Shown here piece after piece: positions 29,542 through 39,242 of a stretch of 64,000 nt of DNA; position 1 is the stretch's first letter; each line of letters opens with the position of its first letter. The notes below the pieces were generated by a model. That model saw only the letters and a list, made by a program, of their open reading frames with translations, did not search any database and was not told where the DNA came from. A program made the position numbers and the translations under genes. The DNA is from Sthenelais limicola (Eukaryota; Annelida; Polychaeta; Phyllodocida; Sigalionidae). Location: NCBI GenBank assembly GCA_942159475.1, contig OW804097.1:59292986-59356985 (forward strand), given 5' to 3'.

Positions 29542-29991
29542 GCATGCGCAGCCAACGCGTCAGGTTTTAAAGCAATACGAGGGTTTCCTAGTGAAAAATA
29601 ACTTCAACAAATACCTACATCCTAATTAGGACGAGGCATAACAAGGTAATGACAACCAAACTCAGAAACAATCTAAGTTAACTGACCACTCCCCCAACAC
29701 CTGCTCTGAGTACATAACTACAGAGGGGCCGGAGGGAGGGCATGTAGTCGTACCACACCGTGATGTCCTCGACATAATTACAGATTAAACCTCAACTTCC
29801 AAGTAAGTCTCAGTTAACTGTAAAATTATGTCTCGTCCTATCACGTTAGTGGTACGAGACTCCATGAGATTTCGTAGCTTCACTAGGAAGCCCGAAGTAC
29901 AGGAAACCCTCTTAACTTGGAATAAAGTTAATAAAGAGGGAAGTTACTTTTCACTGGTTGTCCAACAGGACTGAAAGGACTGTAATAATTT
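29542..29991 (+). repeat. left 450-bp inverted terminal repeat
   Basis: Begins GCATGCGCAGCCAACGCGTC and ends CTGTAATAATTT. Position x pairs with 61871-x in the right arm, and I found no mismatch by eye over 450 bp. The inner edge falls within 2 bp of the first RNase H ATG at 29993. Confidence 0.95.
29828..29974 (+). CDS. 48-codon ORF inside the inverted repeat
   Basis: ATG at 29828, TGA at 29972-29974. The peptide starts MSRPITLVVRDSMRFRSFTR and ends with a NKEGSYFSLVVQQD-type tail. It has coding-like composition and sits where a DIRS element's first ORF would start, so it may be the preserved beginning of gag. Because the arm is repeated, a second copy runs outward on the minus strand at 32043-31897. 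Expression is unproven. Confidence 0.25.
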   Translation: MSRPITLVVRDSMRFRSFTRKPEVQETLLTWNKVNKEGSYFSLVVQQD

Positions 29992-30844
29992 GATGAATAT
30001 TTGGTGGTGGAAGGAAAACGTTGGTTCCACGTTTAGAATAGTGAGAGACATAGCTCCAGAAGTGGTCATTTTTACGGATGCTTCGAATCTAGGCTGGGGA
30101 GCCGTTTGGAATAGTCAGAAAGCGAATGGAAGATGGAAAGAAGCAGAGCTAGATTGGCATATCAATGTGAAAGAATTAGCAGCAGTTCTTTTGGGCTTAC
30201 TTAGTCTTTGCAAAGTTACGGACAAATGCATTAGGGTGATGTCAGATAATACGGTTACCGTTTCTTATATTAACAACCTGGGTGGTGTTAAATCTAGGGA
30301 ATGCCAAGTAGTGGCAAAGAAGATTTGGAACTGGGCCGAATGTAACAGAAATTGGATCGTGGCAGCCCACGTCCCAGGAAAGTTGAATGATCAGGCAGAT
30401 TTTGAGTCGAGAAATTTCTCTGACAACGTGGAATGGGAACTGAATCCGGAAGTTTTCTCAGAAGTAACTGAATGTCTAGGTTTCCCGTCATTTGACCTGT
30501 TTGCGTCTAGGCAAAACAATAAAGTCGATAGATATTGTAGTTGGCGCCCTGATCCGGGGGCGGAATGGATTGATGCTTTTACTTTCAAATGGTGTGATGA
30601 ATTCTTTTATATTTTTCCTCCTTTTAGTCTGGTGGCGAGGACCTGGCAGAAGGTTGTTCGGGAGAGCGTGAATGCCATCCTCATCGCTCCCGACTGGCCG
30701 GGTCAAAGCTGGTACAGTCTAGTAACCAGCTCAGCAAGAAAAGTAATGAAAATAAAGAAAAAAGAAGGAAACTTGATCCACAGGGACAGAAACAAAAACC
30801 AGGACCCGATTACAGCAATATCCCTTATAGCTTGCCTCTTCTAA
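29990..30844 (+). CDS. DIRS RNase H plus methyltransferase-like domain, RT missing
   Basis: The 284-codon frame opens with TTG at 29990 and has ATG at 29993. It starts inside what would be the RT-RNase H linker (NIWWWKENV). RNase H (about residues 25-140) keeps the acidic tetrad D30 (FTDAS), E62 (NVKELA), D86 (MSDNT) and D137 (NDQADFES). Residues 165-235 match the DIRS methyltransferase-like region, with FDLFASRQNN, the WRPDPGAEWIDAFT segment and an FPPFSL motif at about 209-214, where adenine methyltransferases have (D/N)PPY/F. The last 13 bp overlap the recombinase ORF in another frame. In full-length relatives this is one polyprotein with RT upstream; here RT is gone. Confidence 0.85.
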   Translation: MMNIWWWKENVGSTFRIVRDIAPEVVIFTDASNLGWGAVWNSQKANGRWKEAELDWHINVKELAAVLLGLLSLCKVTDKCIRVMSDNTVTVSYINNLGGVKSRECQVVAKKIWNWAECNRNWIVAAHVPGKLNDQADFESRNFSDNVEWELNPEVFSEVTECLGFPSFDLFASRQNNKVDRYCSWRPDPGAEWIDAFTFKWCDEFFYIFPPFSLVARTWQKVVRESVNAILIAPDWPGQSWYSLVTSSARKVMKIKKKEGNLIHRDRNKNQDPITAISLIACLF

Positions 30845-31800
30845 AAAGAAATCTCATGAAGTTGGGTTATTCAAGTAAAACTGCAGATCTCATTCAGTTG
30901 GGACGCAGGGAAGGTACCCGTAAGACCTACACTACCTATGTAAAAAGATGGATGGAATATTGTGTTATTAATGGGTTTGATATGTACGATCCTTCACCCA
31001 GACATTATTCAGATTTTTTAAGAATCTTATCAGAAGAAGGGATTTCTGCAAGTACTCTTAACATCGCGAGGTCGGCGATTTCAGGTGTAGCCCCCAAGGC
31101 AAGGGGGGAGGATACAATCGGAGAGGATAGAAATGTGTGTTTATTGGTCAAGGCCGTTAACCTTGTATTGGACTTGTTCTGTCGTTGGGGAAGCAACGTT
31201 AAGCTTTCTCTGAAGCAACTTTCTCTTAAAGTTACCGTGTTATTTCTACTTGCCTCGGCTCAAAGAGGCCAAACAGCTTGGAGGTTGCCCGTGTCGGGCC
31301 TTGAGTTTAATGCAAATCTTTTGAAAATTCATATGAAGCATTTATTAAAACACAACAGAGTGGGTGAACCCCTTGACATCATCAGTATACCCAGGTTCCC
31401 TGAGGATAAACTAGTGTGCCCTGTAGATTGTATCATGGAATATGTGGACAGAACAGACGGTATTCGAGAGGGGCAAGATCAATTGCTCTTGAGTTATGTG
31501 TGGCCTCATAAGGAGGTGTCACGGGACACTGTCTCCAATTGGACAAAGAGAACTCTAGCTCTAGCAGGTGTATGCACAGACAAGTATAAGGCCCATAGCA
31601 CTCGGGGAGCGGTGACCTCTAAGGCTTTACAATTGGGCGTCAATATGAACATTCTGATCAAACAAGCTTGTTGGAAAAATACCAGAACTTTTGCTCGCTT
31701 TTATAAGAAGCGAATTGAAGACCCTAAGGAAACGGTGGGCCATGCTATCTTGAAGGAAAGGAGATCAAAAAAGAAGATCCTTCGCCAGAAAAAGAACTAA
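30832..31800 (+). CDS. DIRS tyrosine recombinase (322 aa)
   Basis: Site-specific recombinase that inserts the circular element. The core-binding domain spans about residues 20-100 (GRREGTRKTYTTYVKRWMEY near 25-44) and the catalytic domain follows. Catalytic residues: the first Arg in LASAQRGQTAWRL (about 145), H255-S-T-R258 in KAHSTRGAV, W281 and nucleophile Y291 in ARFYKKR. The C-terminal tail is lysine/arginine rich. Length is normal for the family and no break is visible, so the enzyme could act on this element or on related copies elsewhere. Confidence 0.93.
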   Translation: MPLLKRNLMKLGYSSKTADLIQLGRREGTRKTYTTYVKRWMEYCVINGFDMYDPSPRHYSDFLRILSEEGISASTLNIARSAISGVAPKARGEDTIGEDRNVCLLVKAVNLVLDLFCRWGSNVKLSLKQLSLKVTVLFLLASAQRGQTAWRLPVSGLEFNANLLKIHMKHLLKHNRVGEPLDIISIPRFPEDKLVCPVDCIMEYVDRTDGIREGQDQLLLSYVWPHKEVSRDTVSNWTKRTLALAGVCTDKYKAHSTRGAVTSKALQLGVNMNILIKQACWKNTRTFARFYKKRIEDPKETVGHAILKERRSKKKILRQKKN

Positions 31801-31879
31801 GGTATGTCCTAGTTCGGTTGGTGTTAAAAGAGTTATTATTCATATTTATTATTATTATTATATTTGATTGGTTACTGTA

Positions 31880-32329
31880 AAATTATTACAGTCCTTTCAG
31901 TCCTGTTGGACAACCAGTGAAAAGTAACTTCCCTCTTTATTAACTTTATTCCAAGTTAAGAGGGTTTCCTGTACTTCGGGCTTCCTAGTGAAGCTACGAA
32001 ATCTCATGGAGTCTCGTACCACTAACGTGATAGGACGAGACATAATTTTACAGTTAACTGAGACTTACTTGGAAGTTGAGGTTTAATCTGTAATTATGTC
32101 GAGGACATCACGGTGTGGTACGACTACATGCCCTCCCTCCGGCCCCTCTGTAGTTATGTACTCAGAGCAGGTGTTGGGGGAGTGGTCAGTTAACTTAGAT
32201 TGTTTCTGAGTTTGGTTGTCATTACCTTGTTATGCCTCGTCCTAATTAGGATGTAGGTATTTGTTGAAGTTATTTTTCACTAGGAAACCCTCGTATTGCT
32301 TTAAAACCTGACGCGTTGGCTGCGCATGC
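31880..32329 (-). repeat. right 450-bp inverted terminal repeat
   Basis: Exact reverse complement of the left arm by reading. It starts 79 bp after the recombinase stop and ends TTGGCTGCGCATGC. Confidence 0.95.
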
Positions 32330-32728
32330 GTCATCTCATGTAGTCGTACAATTTCTGGCATCCTGACCAAAATACAACATGAACATTATGTGCTATTCTC
32401 TTGGGCTGTATACAAATGCCAAATGCAAAGGAATTCAAAACCAGATCTTTTAAAAAGAAGTAAAATAACTCAGGAAGTAGCGAGTGCATTGCTTGTGTGC
32501 TTGCAGTTCAGCTAACAAGTAAATACAATAAAGCAGATACAACCAAGCCACCTGGTCCCAGTGACCTTTCCGTGCGGGAAGAATAAGCCAATCATAGTTT
32601 TTCTTGCTTCCCTCCCCAATAATGCAGAATCTTGCATGTTAATGCTGTCACGAGGTTGACATTTTGGAGTGAAATAACTCAAATAAATGGCTAAGACATG
32701 CGAGAAGGACGCTAAAATGCTTAGTACG
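32330..32728. other. flank of DIRS element, no feature recognised
   Basis: 400 bp of AT-rich sequence. Confidence 0.4.
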
Positions 32729-33276
32729 TAGGTCAGGTCATCAGAAAATGTACAATCGGCAGCTCTATTAAATGTTCTCAATTTGGGGGTATCGAGCGCT
32801 TTAAATCATAGGAACATGGGTTTCTAGATGAAGAATATTTAGCTTTTTTACTAGTAAATGTCCCTCCCCCTCACACACACAATGTCAAACATAAAAACAA
32901 AATAAAAAAAATAAAGATATACTTATTAGATTTATTTCCTCAATGTAAACATCATTGGAATCCACTTAATCTCATATTTTCAAATATTAAGGTCTCTCAA
33001 AATCCATTTTTGGGGTCGAATTCTGACTCGTTTCTTTTGTAACACATCACTTTAGTAAATTCTGCTAAGTTAGACTGAAAATCATATCCACAAGGTATAT
33101 CTGTGTGATATGTGCTGTCACTCTGATTCAAACAAATCGTTTCACTTATATTCAATTGCATTTTGAACGTAACTTTTGTCCTTTTTTTTAATACAAATTT
33201 TATTGTCTTAAATGTGGGTTATTTGTGAGGATTGGTAAAGGCAAATTGTACATTTTCTGGCGACTTCACCCACCAC
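32729..33276. repeat. family A MITE interrupted by family D
   Basis: 32729-32768 is the A left end (GTCAGGTCATCAGAAAATGT, CAGCTCTA). About 32770-33053 is D (TTCTCAATTTGGGG, TTCAAATATTAAGG, CTGACTCGTTTC, TTGTAACACATCAC). 33054-33276 resumes A at TTTAGTAAATTCTGCTAAG and ends TTTTCTGGCGACTTCACCCA. The D insertion or exchange falls about 40 bp into A. Confidence 0.75.
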
Positions 33277-33833
33277 TTGTATTTAAGCGTAAATTACCTT
33301 ACTCACAGTGTACAAGCGGGGAAGGCTGACTAATTAGAATTTCAATTTTAATACTGAGGTTATTTTTGAAACTTCAATTTGGTGGAAAATTATATTGGTC
33401 ATATCTATCACAGAAATTTAAATTAAAAAATTGGTGTCTATGTCAGAATAACATATTTACGCAATCTTTACAGTCGTGTATGTGATGGAAAATGGACAGA
33501 CTGATCGAGAACAAAAGGAACTGCATAGAAAAGAAGAAACGGTATACCACTAACTGCACAGTTCTCAGCGATTGCACTTTTTAAACTAAAGCGACTTTAG
33601 ACAATTTAATGTAATAGGGGTATACTTAGACCAGCTCTCTTTTTCACTCCACAGTCTGGGGGGTACTGATGAGCATACTTAATCCAAACATCCATTAAGA
33701 CTCATTATGTTTGGGCACGCCCGGCATCTAGGGCAATCAGCCCCATAAATACCAGCAAGACTCTTTGCAATATGGCTGCCTTGAACTTGGCACACGTACA
33801 GACACCAATATTATGTCCCGCCACCTCCATGGA
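33277..33833. other. no feature recognised
   Basis: About 560 bp, AT-rich. The minus frame at 33705-33893 reads through the start of the next MITE and is not a gene. Confidence 0.4.
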
Positions 33834-34076
33834 ATAGGGGATTTGCATGTCCGCCATTTTGAATCTCGAAAACATGTTTAACAGTGATCTCATGTTTAAA
33901 AAAACAAGATTTCATCTTTCCCACCATGGGTGAACGGTTTTTAAAGATCATTTACATAAGCTTTGATATTGGTGAAAACATTCTTGCAATATGTCTTGTG
34001 TGTGCCAGATCTGAACTGAATCCATCCCAGAATGCACTGTAATAGACATGCGCAGTGAGACATGCAAATCCCCTAT
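33834..34076. repeat. family C MITE, complete, internally shortened (243 bp)
   Basis: ATAGGGGATTTGCATGTCCG with GCCATTTTGAATCT on the left, GAGACATGCAAATCCCCTAT on the right. Orientation is opposite to the 11884 copy. Confidence 0.85.
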
Positions 34077-34325
34077 TGCGTCAATTTTGATTTTAATTAA
34101 TTGGGATATCGTCTCGCTGTCTTTGGAAATCGCTATAACAAGTATATTATGACATACCATATTGTAATAATAGGCCGGAAAATACTTACTGCTTAGGAAC
34201 AACATAATGCTATATCATGATCAAGTAGGAAATGGATATGTTCGTCAGGTAATTATAGCAAATGGAGGGATCTTGTTCTCTTATTGTGTAGAGATCAGTA
34301 TACAACTTATCATAAGGCAAGAGGC

Positions 34326-34480
34326 GCAGCGCAGTAGGCGTCCAATCACTGACTTACCATTCATATCTGATTTGAGAGGCTTGGTCCTAATGGGATCATA
34401 ATGGAATTTTGCGGTTTGGAGAGATTTTCCCTCAGTTTGGAGCGGCTCTCTCAACTCTAATTTAGCCCAGGCCTCTAGTT
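34326..34480. repeat. dispersed repeat G, copy 3
   Basis: GCGCAGTAGGCGTCCAATCA, GGTCCTAATGGGATCATAAT, GAGAGATTTTCCCTCAGTTT. Confidence 0.6.
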
Positions 34481-34942
34481 TAAACTTATAGGGCAAAAAG
34501 GACTAGTGTGACCTTGCTGACACATCCATGTCCTTTTTTAAAAACACATTTTTTTGACAAAGATTTCACAGGAGCGATACGTTTCGATTTGTCATTGAAA
34601 TAAAGTAACAGAAAGGTTTGAATACAAAATACTAAAATCATGTTGTCTTACATCGATATTTGTCTTACGAGATTAACATATCTACCCTTTATGTCTATTT
34701 TCTTCTATAATTATGTAAGACAAAGCATATCAATTTTCGATTAACTTTGTTAAAAAGGCAAGTAATACGATAGTGGTTAGTATTGCTGATTAGATTGAAT
34801 TACTAAAGTGACAGGTGTGTACTGTCCTATCATAACACTTCTTGAAGTTTTTGTGATAAAATAGTTTCGTTTAAGTTCATTTTCAGGTATTTATGTCCAT
34901 AATATTATTTAGTAAGTTTGGATCTAATTCCAATCAAATCTT
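34481..34942. other. no feature recognised
   Basis: AT-rich, about 460 bp. Confidence 0.4.
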
Positions 34943-35235
34943 ACTAGCAAATACCCGGACTTCGCACAGGATTTGCTAGTGGGACAGTGGGGCCCACATC
35001 TTCCCACTCTCCTTGTTTCCTCTCCAATCTTTCTCTTTCAAGTTGTCTCTGTAAGTTAGTATCTGTATTAACATTCATACCTCAAATGGAACCCTGTTAA
35101 GATGTTTTTTGTCACTGTTGTATTGTTGTTGCCTCCCATTCCTCCCCCCCCGCCCCTCTCCCCCCTTCCCCTCCCCCTCCACCCTTCCCCTCCCCCGCCC
35201 CCTCCCCTCCCACCTCCCCTCTCCCTCCATGGTAG
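34943..35235. repeat. polypyrimidine repeat starting with a hairpin
   Basis: Begins CTAGCAAATACCCGGACTTC and closes with GGATTTGCTAG (a 9-bp stem). This is followed by C/T-rich DNA with a nearly pure tract at 35130-35228. It looks like the opposite orientation of the polypurine repeats at 8256 and 22760, whose hairpin end is TAGCAAAGTACCCG on the other strand. Confidence 0.6.
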
Positions 35236-35657
35236 AAACAAAATTCAAGCAATGGAACGATCATAAATACTATCAGTCTGACAGGGTATAAAACAGCCAG
35301 ACAGATCAATCAAGTAGCATTCACAGAGTTAAAGTTGCACTCTCACTTCATCACCTCTCTCTCCTCATTATTACTGAATGAGGCACCAATGTGGAACAAA
35401 CTGTCACAGATTTTAAACCGGAAGGAATCTAAAACATTCCTAAAAGTACATGAACCCAACAGAGCCATGTAATGTTGTGGCCAAAATGCAATAGCCGAAG
35501 AAGAGAAGAAATAAAGTGAAAACATCCTATTTTCTACAATATTTCTATGTTCTACAGGGGGAGCCGGAAGTACTGCTGTAGCAAAGCCTATTACCGTTTC
35601 CCACTTGTAGATGAACTATTATACATGTACTTGTTGTGGTAGAAATAAAGTTAAACC
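35236..35657. other. no gene; possible family B end
   Basis: GTTAAAGTTGCACTCTCACTTC near 35327 resembles the B terminus, but the following sequence does not match. Nothing else was seen. Confidence 0.35.
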
Positions 35658-35999
35658 ATTAAAGTTAAACTAAAGATTTTCTACATTTTGTTCCATTCTT
35701 TCCGAACACATCTGAAAGCCATTTGGCCAAAACCTTGGAGTAATTTGCCTGGTTGCTTTTGCCACAGAGCTTCATCAAAGTCCGCATTTATATTTCGGAA
35801 GCCCGCCAAAATTCTTAAATTTGCGATGGCTTCCCATATTATCGCTCATGCGCGGCCGTTTTCTCTCGGGCGATTCGACTTCAAAGTCTTGTATAGAAAT
35901 ACATATAACAGAAACCCGATCAATTATGTCCTATAAGTCATAACATGACCAAATTTGGTACGATTTCCCTTGTCCTAATAGCTAAGAATGTATCTTTAA
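35658..35999. repeat. family B MITE, nearly complete
   Basis: ATTAAAGTTAAACTAAAG at the left, then TTCTACATTTTGTTCCATTC, CATATTATCGCTCATGCGCG, CCTATAAGTCATAACATGAC, and CTAAGAATGTATCTTTAATG at the right. Confidence 0.8.
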
Positions 36000-36107
36000 T
36001 GTTGCGAAAAAGGCAATTTCGAAATCGAACCGAATTGTAGGAATGATGACATAAAAACTGCCTCTGAACATAATCTGCCTTGTGAGAAGACGTTGTGAAT
36101 ACCCGTG

Positions 36108-36190
36108 GGCGGAGCAGGGGGAGGGAGGAGAGGGAGGAGGGAGCAATGGAGCGAGGTGGAGGGAGAGAGGGAGGGAGGAAGGGATTGAAT
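36108..36190. repeat. short polypurine tract
   Basis: GGGAGGAGAGGGAGGAGGGA-type sequence, about 80 bp. Confidence 0.75.
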
Positions 36191-36346
36191 CTAAAATGAG
36201 TACATGAATTGGTTTCCATTGACCTCCACGACCTTTATCGACAAATGAATTACCAAAGAATAACTAAAGTTCACATAATCTGTCCTCACTGTGCGTGATC
36301 CTCGCAACTCATCCATCAGCACGCGGAATTCCCAAGAAATATGGAG

Positions 36347-36806
36347 GGGTCAGGACGTCAGAAAATGTACAATTCTCCTTCGGAAATCCTCTCAAATAAC
36401 GCAAATTCAAGATAGGAAAGAGGTTCACAATACAGTTCAGCATAATCGAACAGACTTCTTGAATAAACGCAATACCAAATATACTTAGTATTTACCATTT
36501 CTCCTACCTAATAGGGAACTTGGATGTCGGCCATCTTGAAGCTTGATTCGCATGGAATCATGCGAGTTGTATGTCAGTGTAAAAGATATGTATGTCATGT
36601 TCAACATGGAATGTTTAATATGATTCACTAACAAAAGACTTCATCTTCCCCAGCATGCATAAATTTGGTTTTCATAAATCAATTACACAATCGATGATAT
36701 TTATGAAAAGATCTTTGCATATTTTCTTTTATAAAAACATTGGAACTGAATCCATCCCAGCATGTACTGTAATAGACATGCGCATCGAGACACACAAAAC
36801 CCTATT
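36347..36806. repeat. truncated family A abutting family C (reversed)
   Basis: 36347-36508 is family A from GGGTCAGGACGTCAGAAAAT to TTAGTATTTACCATTTCTCC. At 36509 it meets TAATAGGGAACTTGGATGTC, the end of a C copy. That copy runs to CATGCGCATCGAGACACACA and AAACCCTATTAA (36806). The rest of A is not found on the far side. Confidence 0.75.
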
Positions 36807-37554
36807 AAATAGTGTATAAAGCACTTCTGAGGCAAATAAATCCTCTTGCACCTTAACTCATTACCAGTGCAAAAATATACACAACTTTATTATAGTTTAT
36901 AACAAAAAAGAAAGAGTATTTATATGAGGGTCAGGAAGTCAAAAAATGTACAATCCATTCAAATATTTTATTTATACGTGACGACATACAACCAGCCCCC
37001 GTGAAAGCTACCATGCAACTGAAGAACGTCACATTCTTCAGATGTGGGTTACTTACTATAAGACCTCATTCGTGCCCTTAGTGATGTCATGGTGACATCA
37101 ACAGGGGGTGCGCTTGTTGCCTGGAATCGATGTCCAAGCGATTTAACCTCAATATGTAAATAAAAACATCTGAAGTTAAAAAAAGGAATTCATATCCAAA
37201 TAAATAGATAAAATTAAATATTTGGATTCAAATAGACTCCTTCTTCCCAACGAAAATTTCATTCGTTTGGCACTACATGGTTTCGCTAATAATAGCTCGT
37301 CATGCCACTGACATCCAATGAGATGCCAATGGGTTTTTTATATGTGTTGGTGTGGGTGTAAGGGGTGTTGCACTCACATTTACATTTATGCAGAAATGTA
37401 AATGTAACTAGAGCTTCAAAAATACCCATAATATTCAAGATATTATGAAAGTATTTATGATTACAGTGATGATAGTTAATTTAATGACATCCCTTGTGAC
37501 CGTGTTTTCGGGACGAGTTTCCAACACAACATCCGTCAATCCAATCTACTCAAA
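36807..37554. other. no gene; small family A end at 36931
   Basis: 36931-36955 has AGGGTCAGGAAGTCAAAAAA then TGTACAAT. The rest, about 600 bp, holds nothing I recognise. Confidence 0.4.
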
Positions 37555-37722
37555 GAACTCAAATTTCAGAAAAAAGAATGGTGTTCAAAACACGGCCTTT
37601 ATCAATATAATAGTACCGAATATACTCAGATATACCTACTATTTATCATTTTTGTCACCTAATTTAGCCAAATATAATACATGTGTAGAGCTGCCGATTG
37701 TATTTTTCTAATGCCTTCACCC
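37555..37722. repeat. family A MITE, right half
   Basis: ACCGAATATACTCAGATATA, CCTACTATTTATCATTTTTG, GTGTAGAGCTGCCGATTGTA, TTTTTCTAATGCCTTCACCC. Confidence 0.7.
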
Positions 37723-37826
37723 ACTTTATTTTGCTAGGGAAATGTAATACCCTTGATCGATCAATCAATTCGTTCCGCCAACCTTACGGCTAGTATTATC
37801 CAATTCTGATAAAGATTATCTGTTAA

Positions 37827-38006
37827 TTGTGTTTTGGAAATGATTCCCTTGAAGAGAGCAACTCTGATGGAAACCCAATCGAAGCCATGGAAGAGGAAGA
37901 TCTAAAATTAGTAGGAAACTTAAGAAGCAATGAACGGTGCCAGATCGAATTCATGAATACACCAGGGAAGAAAGAAAGATCTCGAGACGGGCTTTCCTGC
38001 CGCTGA
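37827..38006 (+). CDS. short coding-like frame, 59 codons, unknown
   Basis: Open from 37827 to TGA at 38004-38006. The internal ATG at 37887 has a good context (GCCATGG) and would give a 39-residue peptide starting MEEEDLKLVGNLRSNERCQI. The upstream part reads GNDSLEESNSDGNPIEA. It is acidic and hydrophilic, unlike its AT-rich surroundings. No splice pair or domain was identified; it may be a remnant or chance. Confidence 0.18.
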   Translation: MCFGNDSLEESNSDGNPIEAMEEEDLKLVGNLRSNERCQIEFMNTPGKKERSRDGLSCR

Positions 38007-38191
38007 CCGTTCTCAAATAGGTCTCAGTAATAAATTAAAACCTGCCGTGTTTGTCTTCACTTTTATGAAGACATTGAGTGATCGGGTTTCTCTGTGACAA
38101 GGCATAAATAATTCCCAAAGGATGGAGATCGTTGACATTTCGGAACAAGAATGGACTTGGCACGCTTGGCGTTGGCTGAATTTGTTGGGTC

Positions 38192-38825
38192 AAGTCACCA
38201 GAAAATGGGCAACTCGCCTTCAGCAATCCTCTTAAATAACCCAGATTTAAGACAGAAATGAAGTTCAGCATAATTGAACAGATTGCTTGCTTCAACACAC
38301 TCATATACTCATACATACCTAGTATTTCTCGATGTAGGTCAAGTAGTCAATGTACAATTGTTCTTCATAAATCCTCTCAAATAACCATAATTTACGACAG
38401 AAAAGTGATTTTAAACACAATTCACCGAGCAGATTGCTTGAATCCAGGCAATACCAAATATACTCAGATGTACGTATTACTTATCATGTTTCATTGTAAT
38501 TTATCTGTAGAGTTGTCAATTTTGATGTGTCACAGATAAATTAGCCTAATGTCAGAAAAATGGTATTTTTCAAATGTTTTTTTTCTTCAAAAGAAGCCTT
38601 GCTCAGAATGTTTTCATCCTGGAGTCTGTTTTAGCGATGTTAGGGGCATGAATACACATACCAGACTTCTTGTCTGTGTATTGAATATATCTATGCATAT
38701 CTGTGGTATCCTCTTAATCTCATCTTTTCAAATATGATGGTATCTCAAAATCTATTTTCTTGCGACTTGTGACTCGTCTTTCTGTGACACATTGCAATTG
38801 TACATTTTGTGAAGATCTTACCCAT
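38192..38825. repeat. two family A copies, the second split by family D
   Basis: 38192-38330 is a partial A (GGGTCAAGTCACCAGAAAAT to ATACCTAGTATTTCTCG). 38336-38523 is a second A (GGTCAAGTAGTCAATGTACA to GTAGAGTTGTCAATT). 38524-38794 is a D copy (TGATGTGTCACAGATAAA ... CTTTCTGTGACACATTG). 38795-38825 resumes the A terminus (CAATTGTACATTTTGTGAAG to ACCC). Confidence 0.75.
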
Positions 38826-39242
38826 GAGCTAGGGTTGTTTGTGGAGGAGATGTGCCTCTTGTCTTTCTATGCAGAGACAGGCAAGGTACAGGACACGAGT
38901 GTCCACTCTCAAATATGCCAGCATATGAATCACCTCCTCCTCCTGCTTCCTCGGTCAACACAGACATAGCCTTGCAGTCTTGGAGTATTGAATATGCAAT
39001 ATGTCAATACGAATATGGGTTGTGCGGGGCAAGAAAGCGTCTGTATTGTTCAGCTACCCACACAAACATTGAGTACTTTTTATACCCATGGACTTCTCAT
39101 TCTCATTACAAGACCGTGTTATACTTTCTAGGCTACAGTATTGGCGCTCATAGCACATACACCGTGTGTTATGGCCTGTGTATTATACCTTTTTAGAATC
39201 GATCTGATGAGATTCTGGGAGGTTTTTTTTCTCTATAGATTC
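38826..39242. other. no feature recognised
   Basis: No repeat end. The 114-codon frame at 38852-39196 has no domain. 39145-39190 resembles 41020-41060 (ACACCGTGTGTTATGGCCTG and ACAGTGTGTGGTATGGCCTG). Confidence 0.4.

Larger units (their letters stand above)
29542..32329 (+). mobile_element. DIRS-type element lacking reverse transcriptase, with 450-bp inverted repeats
   Basis: Two 450-bp inverted terminal repeats (29542-29991 and 31880-32329) that I read as identical enclose 1888 bp. That interior has only two ORFs: RNase H plus a methyltransferase-like domain, and a tyrosine recombinase. Inverted terminal repeats with an RNase H, methyltransferase and YR order are the hallmark of DIRS1-like retrotransposons. 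Reverse transcriptase and gag, which should lie between the left repeat and RNase H, are absent. No internal complementary region matching the outer ends (GCATGCGCAGCC) was found. No target duplication is visible: the left flank ends GTCGAACT and the right flank starts GTCATCTC. Identical arms and open frames suggest recent formation or arm homogenisation. Confidence 0.9.

Noticed and set aside
30294..30706. Minus-strand ORFs inside the DIRS RNase H/MT gene
   Set aside because: Shadows of the plus-strand gene, which has the expected catalytic residues.
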